Shown here one piece after another: positions 24,791 to 32,908 of a DNA stretch of 36,781 nucleotides (positions are counted from its first letter, which is position 1; each line of letters opens with the position of its first letter). The notes below the pieces were generated by a model. The model did not search any database, had not been told where the DNA came from, and saw only the letters and a list, made by a program, of their open reading frames with translations. The translations under genes and the position numbers were made by a program. Source of the stretch: Bacillota bacterium (GTDB taxonomy: Bacteria > Sysuimicrobiota > Sysuimicrobiia > Sysuimicrobiales > Segetimicrobiaceae); contig JAJPJJ010000029.1 in NCBI GenBank assembly GCA_021324295.1, positions 1 to 36,781 on the forward strand, read 5' to 3'.

Positions 24791-25750
24791 TCACCGGCGA
24801 TCGCGCGGGATGGTTTCCCCTGGCTCGTACCAACGGATCGGCTCGTTGCCGGGACGGACGCGCGTGCCGGCGCCGTCGTGGAGCAGCGCCGGGGCATCCT
24901 CGAGCGCGCCGATCGCCGCCAGGCCCCCGGTGGCCTCCACGAACCGGCAGGCCGCCTCCACCTTTGGGCCCATCGACCCCACCGCGAAGGACAGGCGCCG
25001 CAGCGCCGCCGGCGGCGCCTGCCTGATCGGCCGCGCCGTCGGGGTGCCCCAGTCGCTCCACACCGCGGCGACGTCGGTGAGCATGAGCAACACGTCGGCA
25101 TGGAGCTCGATGGCGAGCAGCGCCGCCGACAGGTCCTTGTCGACGACGGCCTCAACACCCCGGAGCCTGCCGTCCGGGTCGATCACCACCGGGATGCCGC
25201 CTCCACCCGCGCAGATTACCAGCACCCCGGCCTCCACGAGCAGCCGGATGGCGCTCAACTCGACGATTCGGAGCGGCTCCGGGGACGCGACGACCCGGCG
25301 GAATCGGTCGCCGTCGCGCGTCACCGCCCAGGCCCGCTCCACGGCCAGGCGCCGCGCCTCCTCCTCCGGATAGCTCGGGCCGATCGGCTTGCTCGGTGTC
25401 CCGAACGCGGGGTCGCCGGCGTCGACGGCGACCTGGGTGACGATCGTCGCGACGTCTCGCCCGGGCAGCTCGTTCCGCAACTCCTGCTGGACGATGTACC
25501 CGATCATCCCCGCGCTCTCGGCGCCGAGCACGTCGAGCGGGTAGGGGCGAACGCCACGGTACGCCTCGTTTTGCAGCGCCAGGAGACCGACCTGCGGCCC
25601 GTTGCCGTGGGTCACCACGACCTGGTGGGCGCGGGCGATGGCGGCGATCGACCGGACCGCCCGCGCGACGTTGCGCCGTTGGGCGTCTGCCTCGAGCGGC
25701 TCACCCCGCTTGAGGAGCGCGTTGCCGCCGAGCGCGATGACGATTCGCAT
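24791..25750 (-). CDS. arcC: Carbamate kinase
   Basis: This 319-residue amino-acid-kinase-family enzyme catalyses carbamoyl phosphate plus ADP to ATP, CO2 and ammonia, the energy-yielding last step of arginine deiminase, agmatine, oxamate or allantoin routes. The start [13 protein letters not shown] and then [65 protein letters not shown] and [13 protein letters not shown] are all carbamate kinase signatures. The ATG at 25750 is the family start. No carbamoyltransferase or deiminase is in the window, so the source of carbamoyl phosphate is unknown. Neighbours point to purine or pyrimidine catabolism. Confidence 0.95.
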   Translation of the reverse strand: MRIVIALGGNALLKRGEPLEADAQRRNVARAVRSIAAIARAHQVVVTHGNGPQVGLLALQNEAYRGVRPYPLDVLGAESAGMIGYIVQQELRNELPGRDVATIVTQVAVDAGDPAFGTPSKPIGPSYPEEEARRLAVERAWAVTRDGDRFRRVVASPEPLRIVELSAIRLLVEAGVLVICAGGGGIPVVIDPDGRLRGVEAVVDKDLSAALLAIELHADVLLMLTDVAAVWSDWGTPTARPIRQAPPAALRRLSFAVGSMGPKVEAACRFVEATGGLAAIGALEDAPALLHDGAGTRVRPGNEPIRWYEPGETIPRDRR

Positions 25751-26070
25751 CAGCCGGCCGCCGCCCGCATTTCCCGCGCGTGCCATGCTCCGTCCACCGA
25801 TGATAGGCCCGATTCGATGCCCTCCTGCGGCGGTCCTTGCCGGGCTGGGCACCGCTGGGATGCACCGAGCACGCGGGACCCGATCTGCGCGCTCTGCAAT
25901 GGTCGGGCGGCGGCCTGACTCTCCCCGGGAGATACGCGTTCCCGATCCACCAACAGGTGAGTGCCACTGCCTCCGACGCCACATGGCGCCGCTCAGAGCA
26001 CGGGAGATGCAGAAGGTCGAGGCGGCAGAAAGTCGTCGAGGCCAAACCCAGTCGCTGGCCGCCTGGACAT
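25751..26070 (-). other. 320-base gap between carbamate kinase and the LacI gene
   Basis: No gene, RNA or clear promoter is seen. The frame upstream of arcC stays open across the gap, but its translation shows no domain and a biased Arg/Ala/Gly composition, so it is treated as non-coding. It must hold the 3' end of the regulator message and probably the arcC promoter. Confidence 0.4.
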
Positions 26071-27156
26071 TCACCGTCCTCCCCCGCAGGTTCTGCGGAC
26101 GACCAGCTCGGCCGGAAGGAGCTCAGCCTCGCGCGGCACCTGTTTGCCACCGATGGCTTCAAGGAGGCGCTCCACGGCGCGTGCCGCCTGCTCAGCGATG
26201 TGCTGCGCGACCGTCGTAAGACGGATCCAAGGGTGGGCGGCCAGGGTGATATCATCAAAGCCTACGACTGCGAGATCGCCGGGGATCTCGAGTTGGTGGT
26301 CCACCGCGTATTGGATCGCCTCCAGCGCCATGAAATCGGTCGTGGCAAAGACGGCCGTCGGCTTCCTGTCGCGCTGAAGCAGCTCCTTCATGGCGTTGTA
26401 CGCGTCGCCCGGGTGGTATTGCGTATAGAAGACCGGCGCGGCCTGCATTCGGGCTGCCCTGAGCGCCGCCTGGAATCCATCGATGCGCTCCACGACCGTC
26501 GAAAGGTTCGCCGGGCCTGCGATGACAGCCAGGCTTTGATGGCCCAGACCGATCAGGTGATTCGCGGCTGCAGTGGATCCGCCATAGTTGTCGCAGCCCA
26601 CGAACGATGCACGCGCCCGATGCAGTCGCCGGTTAAACAGCACCACCGGGAACCCCCTATCAAGCAACGCCTCGATCGCCGGCTCCTCAAGACGTGCCTG
26701 CCCGAACAGAAAGCCGTCCACGCGCTGCCGCAACAGAAACTCGATGACCTGTGCGCAACGTCCGGATTGCGAGGCGGCGAGCCCAAGGATGGTCCGAAAT
26801 CCGGACTTCTCCGCCCCGTGGATGACGATCTCGGCCGCTTGGGAGTTGAACGGGTTTGTGAGGTCATCGAGCACGAGACCGATCGTGGCGGTGCGACCGC
26901 GAGCCATGGAGCGAGCAACATCGTTGGGTCTGTACGATAGGTAGGAGATGGCATCCTCGACTCGGGCGCGCGTCTCCGGGCTCACCGGGGCACTGTGGTT
27001 GAGCACACGGCTGACGGTGGCCGTGGAGACGCCCGCCGCTTGCGCGACATCCTCGATGGTGATGGGGGCACTGATGCGTGCCTCCCCTTGCAGGCGCGGC
27101 GACCGCACAGAACGTCGGGGAGGGACGGCGGGTAGGCGGCGGCTGCGGCGCGTCAC
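26071..27156 (-). CDS. LacI-family transcriptional regulator
   Basis: This regulator has up to 361 residues. A LacI helix-turn-helix ([22 protein letters not shown], about 33-54) is followed by the hinge ([20 protein letters not shown]) and a periplasmic-binding-protein-like sensor domain. The latter contains [45 protein letters not shown] and [21 protein letters not shown]. Such proteins bind palindromes with a central CpG and are usually released by a sugar. The start is uncertain: GTG 27156 is listed, but about 30 residues precede the helix-turn-helix and there is no good ribosome binding site. It lies downstream of the GH88 gene on the same strand and probably binds the two operators at 29679 and 29788. 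Confidence 0.9.
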   Translation of the reverse strand: MTRRSRRLPAVPPRRSVRSPRLQGEARISAPITIEDVAQAAGVSTATVSRVLNHSAPVSPETRARVEDAISYLSYRPNDVARSMARGRTATIGLVLDDLTNPFNSQAAEIVIHGAEKSGFRTILGLAASQSGRCAQVIEFLLRQRVDGFLFGQARLEEPAIEALLDRGFPVVLFNRRLHRARASFVGCDNYGGSTAAANHLIGLGHQSLAVIAGPANLSTVVERIDGFQAALRAARMQAAPVFYTQYHPGDAYNAMKELLQRDRKPTAVFATTDFMALEAIQYAVDHQLEIPGDLAVVGFDDITLAAHPWIRLTTVAQHIAEQAARAVERLLEAIGGKQVPREAELLPAELVVRRTCGGGR

Positions 27157-27308
27157 TGCACAGGAAACCGCGGCGCCGGCGTCCCCTGGAACGCACAGAC
27201 GCCCTCGTCCTCATCGCGGCCTGCGAAAGTAAGATCACGCAAACGGAGTCCGCAGCGAAGCCCGCCGGCTTGCAGCCGGGCGGAAGCGCTAGGGCAGAAC
27301 ACGCGTAT

Positions 27309-27314
27309 ATTATA
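27309..27314 (-). promoter_or_regulatory. Possible -10 element for the LacI gene
   Basis: TATAAT on the minus strand overlaps the stop codon of the GH88 gene, about 150 bases before the LacI start. No -35 match lies 16-18 bases upstream, so support is weak. It could provide separate expression of the regulator. Confidence 0.25.
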
Positions 27315-28422
27315 TCATCACTGAGCGGCGCGGGCTCGCCGGCGAATCCGAAACCCTCCCAAGGCAGGCCAGAGTGAAGTAGTCGCCCCAAATGACCGCG
27401 CTGTCGACCCCCTCGTTGTGAGGCCTCGAATAGCACGCGTGGAGCAGGAGACCGTCGTCGTCCCCCACGTTCAGGCACGTGGCCAGGGCCGAAGAGAGCA
27501 ACCGGCGTGCTTCCCCGTAGCGTTCGAGATCCATGAGGCCGTGGGCAGCGATGACGGCAGCCGACGAGTCCAGGGGGGCCCGCGGGTCGGTGTCGGCAAA
27601 GTCCCACGGCGGCACGGCGCGCTCACCGAGGCGAGTGAGGAAATAGTCTGCGGCGCGGTTTGCAGCCGCCCAGAGCGCCGAATCGCAGGTCTCCCGCCAT
27701 GCCCGTCCAAACCCTGCGATCGCCCACGCTTGCCCTCGTGACCAGCAGGATCCCGCGCTCATGCCCTGGAAGGTCCCGCGGTCGAGCACGGTGCCGGTAT
27801 CCGGGTCGAAGCGAAGCCGGTGGTATGTCGAGCCATCGGGCCGGAAGTACGTCCGCGACGCGGTCAGCGCGTGTGCCCTCGCCACTTCGCGGAGGGCCGC
27901 GTCTCCGGACCACCAGAGCAACGGCAGGTTCATCATCGTATCGATCGTCGAGGATTCACGGGCGCGGCGATCCTCGAGAGGTCCCCACGCGGCCAGGTAG
28001 CCACCCGGTTGCAGCCGTGACGCCAGCGTCCGGGCAGCGCGCAGCCCGACGGCACGAAGATGGGCATCCCCCGTCAGCTCGGCGCCAAGCCCAAAGCTCG
28101 GCCAGAAGAGGAAGCCAATATCATGTGTGTTGAGATCCCCGGCGCGAGGTTCCAGCTCGGGCAAGCGGGACGCCACGGCATCAGCCCACCGCGCGTCGCC
28201 CGTGTGCTCATAGAGCCGCCAGAGGAAGCCCATGCTGAACCCCGCCGTCCAGTTGCCGTGCGACCAGCCCTGCTCGCTCCAGCGGCCAGAAATCTCGGCC
28301 ATCAACCGACGCCAGCGACCACCCTCCGTCACATGAGGGAACCCCGGCCCTGTATCCGAGATCAGCCGCTCGCCTTGCACCTGCGCCACGTGCCACGCGC
28401 GCACAAACAAGTCGCCGCTCAC
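27310..28422 (-). CDS. Glycoside hydrolase family 88 (unsaturated glucuronyl hydrolase)
   Basis: This 370-residue (alpha/alpha)6-barrel enzyme has no signal peptide and so is probably cytoplasmic. GH88 enzymes hydrate the vinyl ether of unsaturated uronic acid residues left by polysaccharide lyases, releasing a keto-uronate. Both acidic residues known from the Bacillus enzyme are in place: Asp101 in NTHDIGFLFW and Asp161 in STIDTMMNLPLLWW. GSCWSRGQAWAIAGFGRAW and PPWDFADTDPRAPLDSSAAVIAA also match. The GTG at 28422 follows AGGAGG with 6-base spacing, 11 bases after the CoA-transferase stop. No polysaccharide lyase or ketodeoxyuronate pathway gene is nearby, so the substrate may be an unsaturated or modified uronide. 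Confidence 0.9.
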   Translation of the reverse strand: MSGDLFVRAWHVAQVQGERLISDTGPGFPHVTEGGRWRRLMAEISGRWSEQGWSHGNWTAGFSMGFLWRLYEHTGDARWADAVASRLPELEPRAGDLNTHDIGFLFWPSFGLGAELTGDAHLRAVGLRAARTLASRLQPGGYLAAWGPLEDRRARESSTIDTMMNLPLLWWSGDAALREVARAHALTASRTYFRPDGSTYHRLRFDPDTGTVLDRGTFQGMSAGSCWSRGQAWAIAGFGRAWRETCDSALWAAANRAADYFLTRLGERAVPPWDFADTDPRAPLDSSAAVIAAHGLMDLERYGEARRLLSSALATCLNVGDDDGLLLHACYSRPHNEGVDSAVIWGDYFTLACLGRVSDSPASPRRSVMI

Positions 28423-28432
28423 GGCTGGCCTC

Positions 28433-29608
28433 CTAAACGATGCCCTGGGCGCGCAATTCCGTGATCTCGGCCGACGAGTAGCCCAGTTCTCGCAAAATCT
28501 CCTCGCTGTGCTCTCCAAGGCCGGGAGGGCGGCATCGGAAGGGCGGCGGGTTCCCATCGTACCGTAACGGATGGCCAAGGACACGGACCCTGCCGGCGCG
28601 AGGGTGGTCGAACTCCAGAAATGACTGATTCCACAGCACCTGGGGGTCCTCCACCACCTCAGCGTATCCGTTCACGGGGGCACACCAAATCCCGGCCGGT
28701 CGCAACAGCTCAATCCATTCGCGAGTCGTGCGCTCTCGCAGGATCTCGGCCAGCACCGCAGCAATCTCCTCACAGCGCTCGAAGCGATCATCCTCCGTGA
28801 ACGCGGCCAGGGCCGCGCTGCCCGTCGCTTCGGCCAACCGCGGCACGGGGCTCAGCGAGATGGCAATCCAATGATCGCGCGTCCGATAGATGCCATACGG
28901 AGCCTCGTGGAATGTGCTCGCGAGCCCGTTGGGGCTGCGAGGTCTGAGGCGTCCGCCGTTCAAGTAGTACCCGAGCGGCTCAATCTGCAGATCGAGGGCG
29001 GCGGCGAGAAGGTTGACATCGACACGGCATCCCCTTCCGGTCTTGTGGCGTCCCTGCAACGCGGCCAGGACGCCGAGAGCAAGCAACGTGGCGGCGTGCT
29101 GGTCAACGACCGAAGCCCCGACGGGGGTGGGCGGATCGTCAGCTCCACCCGTCAGCGACGCCAATCCCGATATCGCCTGAACGAGGAGATCCTGTCCCGG
29201 ATACTCGGTGTACGGACCCCCGGGGCCGTACCCCGAACAGGAACAGTAGATCAATCGTGGGTTTTCACGCGCGACCACCTCGTATCCGAAGCCCAGTTTG
29301 GGCAGCACCCCAGGCCGGTAGTTTTCAACGAGCACGTCCGAGACGCGGATGAGTCGCCACAGGATTTCCTTGCCGGCGCCCGTCTTGAGGTCCAGCGTTA
29401 GGCTGCGTTGGTTACGGTTGGCAAGGAGGAAGAAGACGCTTTCACCGTTCAAGTAGGTGTCCGCACCCGACCAACTCCGCTCCCAGGCTCCACGGCCGCG
29501 AGGCTCGACCTTCACGACGTCCGCCCCGAGGTCTGCGAGCACCTGCACACCGGAGGGCCCTTGCAGGAAGTGGGTCAAGGAAATCACCTTGAGGCCTGTC
29601 AGAAACAT
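28433..29608 (-). CDS. Class III (CaiB/BaiF family) CoA-transferase
   Basis: This 391-residue enzyme moves CoA between carboxylic acids through an aspartyl-CoA intermediate. The opening LTGLKVISLTHFLQGPSGVQVLADLGADVVKVEP is typical. LANRNQRSLTLDLKTGAGKE, VLVENYRPGVLPKLG and the catalytic Asp140 in YPGQDLLVQAISGL follow, then TGRGCRVDVNLLAAAL and PVNGYAEVVEDPQV near the C-terminus. It starts at an ATG with GGAGG five bases ahead, and is the first minus-strand gene downstream of the LacI operators. Together with the enoyl-CoA hydratase-fold protein on the other strand it suggests acyl-CoA chemistry, perhaps activation of an acid released from a glycuronide. The acid is unknown. Confidence 0.92.
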   Translation of the reverse strand: MFLTGLKVISLTHFLQGPSGVQVLADLGADVVKVEPRGRGAWERSWSGADTYLNGESVFFLLANRNQRSLTLDLKTGAGKEILWRLIRVSDVLVENYRPGVLPKLGFGYEVVARENPRLIYCSCSGYGPGGPYTEYPGQDLLVQAISGLASLTGGADDPPTPVGASVVDQHAATLLALGVLAALQGRHKTGRGCRVDVNLLAAALDLQIEPLGYYLNGGRLRPRSPNGLASTFHEAPYGIYRTRDHWIAISLSPVPRLAEATGSAALAAFTEDDRFERCEEIAAVLAEILRERTTREWIELLRPAGIWCAPVNGYAEVVEDPQVLWNQSFLEFDHPRAGRVRVLGHPLRYDGNPPPFRCRPPGLGEHSEEILRELGYSSAEITELRAQGIV

Positions 29609-29676
29609 CGCAGCCTCCGTAGCGCCTCAGATCTCTGAGCCCTGGCTTCTTCCTCGCGTTTGCGGCCTTGCTTGGT

Positions 29677-29705
29677 AGTGTAAGCGTTTACAACCCCACA
29701 AGCAA
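29677..29705 (-). promoter_or_regulatory. Candidate promoter of the CoA-transferase/GH88 operon
   Basis: On the minus strand TTGCTT (29705-29700), a 17-base spacer and TACACT (29682-29677) form a modest sigma-70-type promoter, about 70 bases ahead of the CoA-transferase start. The LacI-type operator at 29679-29692 covers its -10 and spacer, so a bound repressor would block it. Confidence 0.4.
29679..29692. promoter_or_regulatory. LacI-family operator 1
   Basis: TGTAAGCGTTTACA is a near-perfect palindrome with TGTAA/TTACA arms and a central CpG, the classic LacI/GalR-type site. It overlaps the candidate minus-strand promoter. The likely ligand is the LacI protein encoded at 26071-27156. Confidence 0.75.
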
Positions 29706-29715
29706 GGCGGGGCTC

Positions 29716-29744
29716 CTGTAGTACGAACGCATGTTCGCTATAAT
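29716..29744 (+). promoter_or_regulatory. Candidate promoter of the sugar importer operon
   Basis: A consensus TATAAT lies at 29739-29744 with a weak -35 (CTGTAG, 29716-29721) at 17-base spacing. An inverted repeat, CGAAC-GCAT-GTTCG (29724-29737), fills the spacer and may bind a further regulator. The promoter sits between the two LacI-type operators. Confidence 0.5.
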
Positions 29745-29787
29745 CCTCGCCGCGCCGATGGAAGGAACCCGGGTCGCGGACGGTTAA

Positions 29788-29801
29788 TGTAATCGCTTAC
29801 A
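29788..29801. promoter_or_regulatory. LacI-family operator 2
   Basis: TGTAATCGCTTACA shares arms and central CpG with operator 1, whose centre is 109 bases away. It lies about 40 bases downstream of the candidate plus-strand start point, where bound repressor would block elongation or form a loop with operator 1. From here to the importer start at 29994 nothing else is recognised. Confidence 0.75.
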
Positions 29802-29993
29802 ACGCCGGCCGGGCGGCCCATCGCTCGGCGAGGAGACCACTCAGACGAGGACGATCAGCGGACCACACGTCTGCCTGTTCGCGGGGATCGCCACGACTTC
29901 TGCCCAAGCGACGCGCAGAAGGCCCCTACGGCCGCAATCCAGTTCTGCCACCCCGCATATCGCTCTTCTGGGCACCAGTCAAGGGGAGGGAGG

Positions 29994-31235
29994 GTGAAGT
30001 CGATGAGGATTCGGCAAGTCCTGGGCAGGGCTGAAGTCCCCCGGGGTTCGGCAACAACGGCGCGCCGCGCCCGAACGGGCTGGACGTCCATAGTCGGCGC
30101 GCTTGCCCTGGTGGCCCTGGTGGCTGCGACTTGTGGAGGTGCCGCGAAGGTGGTGACCGCAGCGGAGCGGTGCACGCCGGAGGCGCTGAAGCGCCAGAAG
30201 TTGCCGTCTTGGGTCAAGATGCCTAGCGCCACGTCGCTAACGACACGAGGTAATGTGGGCGAGACGCCGACCTGGTACACCGAGGTGAATATCACTCCCG
30301 GCCAGGTTCGGCAGGTCTGCGCTAAGGGCCTCAGGGCAGCCTTTCTCAACTGGTCCTCCGGCGCCTACAACCAGGCGGTCCTCGCCGGCGCTAGAGACGC
30401 CCTGGACGCCATGGGGATCAAGCTCGTTGCGGTGACGAACTACAACTTCGACGAAGCGCAACTGGCGACCGACGTGCGGAACGTGATGGCCCTCAAGCCT
30501 AACATCATCCTCTACAGCGGAGTGGACCCAACGGCCGACCGCGCGGCGCTGCAGCCCGCGGTGAACGCCGGCGTGGCCGTGGTCTCCTTCGCCAATGCTC
30601 CGGGGGGATGGACGACTAACAAGCCGAAGAACTTTGTGACCCTGATCTCGTACGATACATATGGGAATGGCGCCGCGGTGGCCCGCGAGGTTGCCAGACG
30701 ATTCCCGAACGGCGCGAAGCTTGGCATGATTTACTTCGACGCCAACTACAAGCTCGTGAATGAACGGGAGAAGGGCTTTGTGAACGAACTCAGCAAGACC
30801 AACGTCAGGATCGTCGTCCGCATGCCGATGAGCGATCCTCACAAGACCCAGGAAATCACCTCTGCGATGCTGGCGCGTTACCCGGATCTCAACGTGATTT
30901 TCGCGCCATGGGACCTTCCCGCCGACGGCGTCCTGGCGGCCCTGAACGCGGCGGGCAAGAAGATCCCGGTGGCGCACATCGACCTTGGGTTCACCGGTGC
31001 CACAGAGATCGCGTGCCGCACCGGGCCGATCTTCGTCATGTCGTCGCAGTTGGTGTACGAATGGGGACGCACCGGCGCCATCGCAGCCGCGCTCCATGCA
31101 CTAGGTCGACCGGTCCCGCCGTACGTCGTGGTGCCGGTCTTCGCCGCAACGAAGGACAACCTTCGGGAAGCCTGGGATCTGGCCTACGGCGGGGTCGTGC
31201 CTCTCCCGGATGCGGCGCAGAAGTGCTTGCATTGA
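29994..31235 (+). CDS. Sugar ABC transporter substrate-binding protein (periplasmic binding protein type 1)
   Basis: This 413-residue exported protein has a basic N-terminus and hydrophobic segment (about 31-46, TSIVGALALVALVAATC); the Cys could be a non-standard lipidation site. The mature part has the ribose/xylose-type fold: LRAAFLNWSSGAYNQAVLAGARDALDAMGI, LKPNIILYSGVDPTADRAALQPAVNAGVAVVSF, LGMIYFDANYKLVNEREKGF and DLNVIFAPWDLPADGVLAALNAAGK. GTG 29994 follows AAGGGGAGG with 5-base spacing. It is the first gene of the plus-strand operon under the LacI operators, followed by its ATPase and permease. A sugar or glycoside ligand is likely from the family and the GH88 neighbour. Confidence 0.9.
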   Translation: MKSMRIRQVLGRAEVPRGSATTARRARTGWTSIVGALALVALVAATCGGAAKVVTAAERCTPEALKRQKLPSWVKMPSATSLTTRGNVGETPTWYTEVNITPGQVRQVCAKGLRAAFLNWSSGAYNQAVLAGARDALDAMGIKLVAVTNYNFDEAQLATDVRNVMALKPNIILYSGVDPTADRAALQPAVNAGVAVVSFANAPGGWTTNKPKNFVTLISYDTYGNGAAVAREVARRFPNGAKLGMIYFDANYKLVNEREKGFVNELSKTNVRIVVRMPMSDPHKTQEITSAMLARYPDLNVIFAPWDLPADGVLAALNAAGKKIPVAHIDLGFTGATEIACRTGPIFVMSSQLVYEWGRTGAIAAALHALGRPVPPYVVVPVFAATKDNLREAWDLAYGGVVPLPDAAQKCLH

Positions 31236-31318
31236 GAAGCGACACCGGTGTGCTTGGAGCGGCACCTCGCTGGGCGGTGAAGACGGAGATGGCGAGTTCG
31301 CTGTTCCGGGGTTGAGCG

Positions 31319-32902
31319 ATGCACCGGACGGAGGCCTCGCTATCGTTCGCGCTCGAGCTGCTGGGCATCGTCAAGGTCTATGGAACCACAGAAGTGCTCC
31401 ACGGAGTCGACCTGCGTGTCCGACCGGGCAGCATCCACGCCCTGGTCGGGGCTAACGGAGCGGGGAAGTCGACCCTGCTGAAGATTGCCGTGGGGGCAAC
31501 GCCGGCGACGGCGGGGCGTGTCATCGTCAACGGCTTGGAGCGGCACTTCTCAGGCCCCCTCGAGGCGCGCAGGGCGGGAATCGGCATGGTATTCCAGGAA
31601 CGAAGCCTCGTGCCCGATCTTTCGATCGTCGATAACATCTTTCTCAACGGCGAAATAAGGCGCGCCGGGCTGATCGATGGGCGCGCCGAGGTGCGGGAGA
31701 CCCAGCAGATATTTGAACGGCTGGGCGTGCAGATTCCCCCGACGGCGCTCGTCGGGCGACTCGGCGTCGCGGATCAGCAGATGGTTGAGATCGCGAAGGC
31801 GCTGCGGTTGGCGACCTCCGTGCTCATCCTCGACGAGCCCACTGCCGCGCTAACCGAACGAGAAGTGCAGCGACTCTTCGCCGTCGTTCGGCAGATCGCG
31901 AGCTCGGGTGTCGGGATCGTCTACGTGTCGCACAGGCTCGCCGAAGTGTTCGAGCTCTGCGACGAAGTGACCGTCCTCCGCGACGGCCGTACCGTCATGT
32001 CGACCCCGGTCCGCGAGACCAGCATGCGCGACGTGGTGGAGGCGATCGCCGGCGGCATCTTCCAGCATGCCCACGAAGGCGCTGCCACGAGCGAAACACA
32101 GACCCACCGCTCCTTACGGAGCGGCGAGCGGTCGCCTCTGTTGGAGGTACGTGGGCTACACGTCGGTACCAAGCTGCGGGACATTTGCTTCGAGGTCTGT
32201 GCAGGTGAAATCGTCGGCGTGGCGGGCCTAGCCGGGAGTGGCCGGTCCACGCTGCTCGCTGCGTTGTTCGGGGTGATCCCCCGCCGCGCAGGCGAGATAC
32301 GCGTCGCCGGACGTCGCGTGAATCCGAGCTCTCCCGCGGAGGCGATCCGGCAGGGCCTATACCTCATTCCGGAGGACAGGAAGACGGAGGGCCTCGTGCT
32401 CTCGCATTCCGTCGAGGCGAACGTGGTCATTTCTATCCTCAGGCGCCTCTGCCTCGGTCCTCTGATCAACGGCAAGCGCAGCGCCGAGGTGGCTCTCCAG
32501 ACCATCGCGCAACTCCGCATCCAACCGGCCGACCGGCGGCAGCCGGTCGAGTGGTTGTCAGGTGGAAATCAGCAGAAGGTCGTGCTCGGGAAGGCGTTCA
32601 ACGCGCGCTGCCGGGTGCTTCTTCTCGATGAGCCCACCTTCGGCGTCGACGTGCGCTCGAGGACCGAGATCAGCGCTCGCGTTCGGGCCTTCGCCGATGC
32701 AGGCAACGCGGCCGTCTGGGTCACGTCCGACCTGCGGGAGCTGCGGGAGGTCGCGGATCGAATCCTCATCTTGGCCGACGGCACCTTGCGCGACATCGTC
32801 CCGAACTGGCCACAACGGCGCGGGGAATCTGAAATAGCTCACCTTATGCAACCGCGATCCGTCGTCCACGCCGATCCAGCAGTCCGTGACGACCACGGGT
32901 GA
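31319..32902 (+). CDS. Sugar ABC transporter ATP-binding protein (RbsA/MglA type)
   Basis: This 527-residue ATPase has two nucleotide-binding domains. Domain 1 has Walker A GANGAGKS (44-51), a signature-like LGVADQQMVEIAKAL and Walker B VLILDEPTAALTE. Domain 2 (from about 275) has the usual degenerate Walker A LAGSGRSTLLAAL, then the signature LSGGNQQKVVLGKAF and VLLLDEPTFGVDVRSR. This pattern is characteristic of carbohydrate uptake transporter-2 ATPases. The ATG at 31319 lies 83 bases after the binding-protein stop with only a weak ribosome binding site. It energises the permease that starts 6 bases after its stop. Confidence 0.93.
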   Translation: MHRTEASLSFALELLGIVKVYGTTEVLHGVDLRVRPGSIHALVGANGAGKSTLLKIAVGATPATAGRVIVNGLERHFSGPLEARRAGIGMVFQERSLVPDLSIVDNIFLNGEIRRAGLIDGRAEVRETQQIFERLGVQIPPTALVGRLGVADQQMVEIAKALRLATSVLILDEPTAALTEREVQRLFAVVRQIASSGVGIVYVSHRLAEVFELCDEVTVLRDGRTVMSTPVRETSMRDVVEAIAGGIFQHAHEGAATSETQTHRSLRSGERSPLLEVRGLHVGTKLRDICFEVCAGEIVGVAGLAGSGRSTLLAALFGVIPRRAGEIRVAGRRVNPSSPAEAIRQGLYLIPEDRKTEGLVLSHSVEANVVISILRRLCLGPLINGKRSAEVALQTIAQLRIQPADRRQPVEWLSGGNQQKVVLGKAFNARCRVLLLDEPTFGVDVRSRTEISARVRAFADAGNAAVWVTSDLRELREVADRILILADGTLRDIVPNWPQRRGESEIAHLMQPRSVVHADPAVRDDHG

Positions 32903-32908
32903 CCGCGG

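Noticed and set aside
24553-25158. N-terminal extension of the formamidase frame
   Set aside because: It overlaps carbamate kinase and is Arg/Ser-rich; the conserved family N-terminus begins at ATG 24552.
31242-31251. ACACCGGTGT palindrome after the sugar-binding-protein gene
   Set aside because: It has no loop and no T tract, so it cannot act as a terminator; 10 bases of symmetry is weak evidence for an operator.
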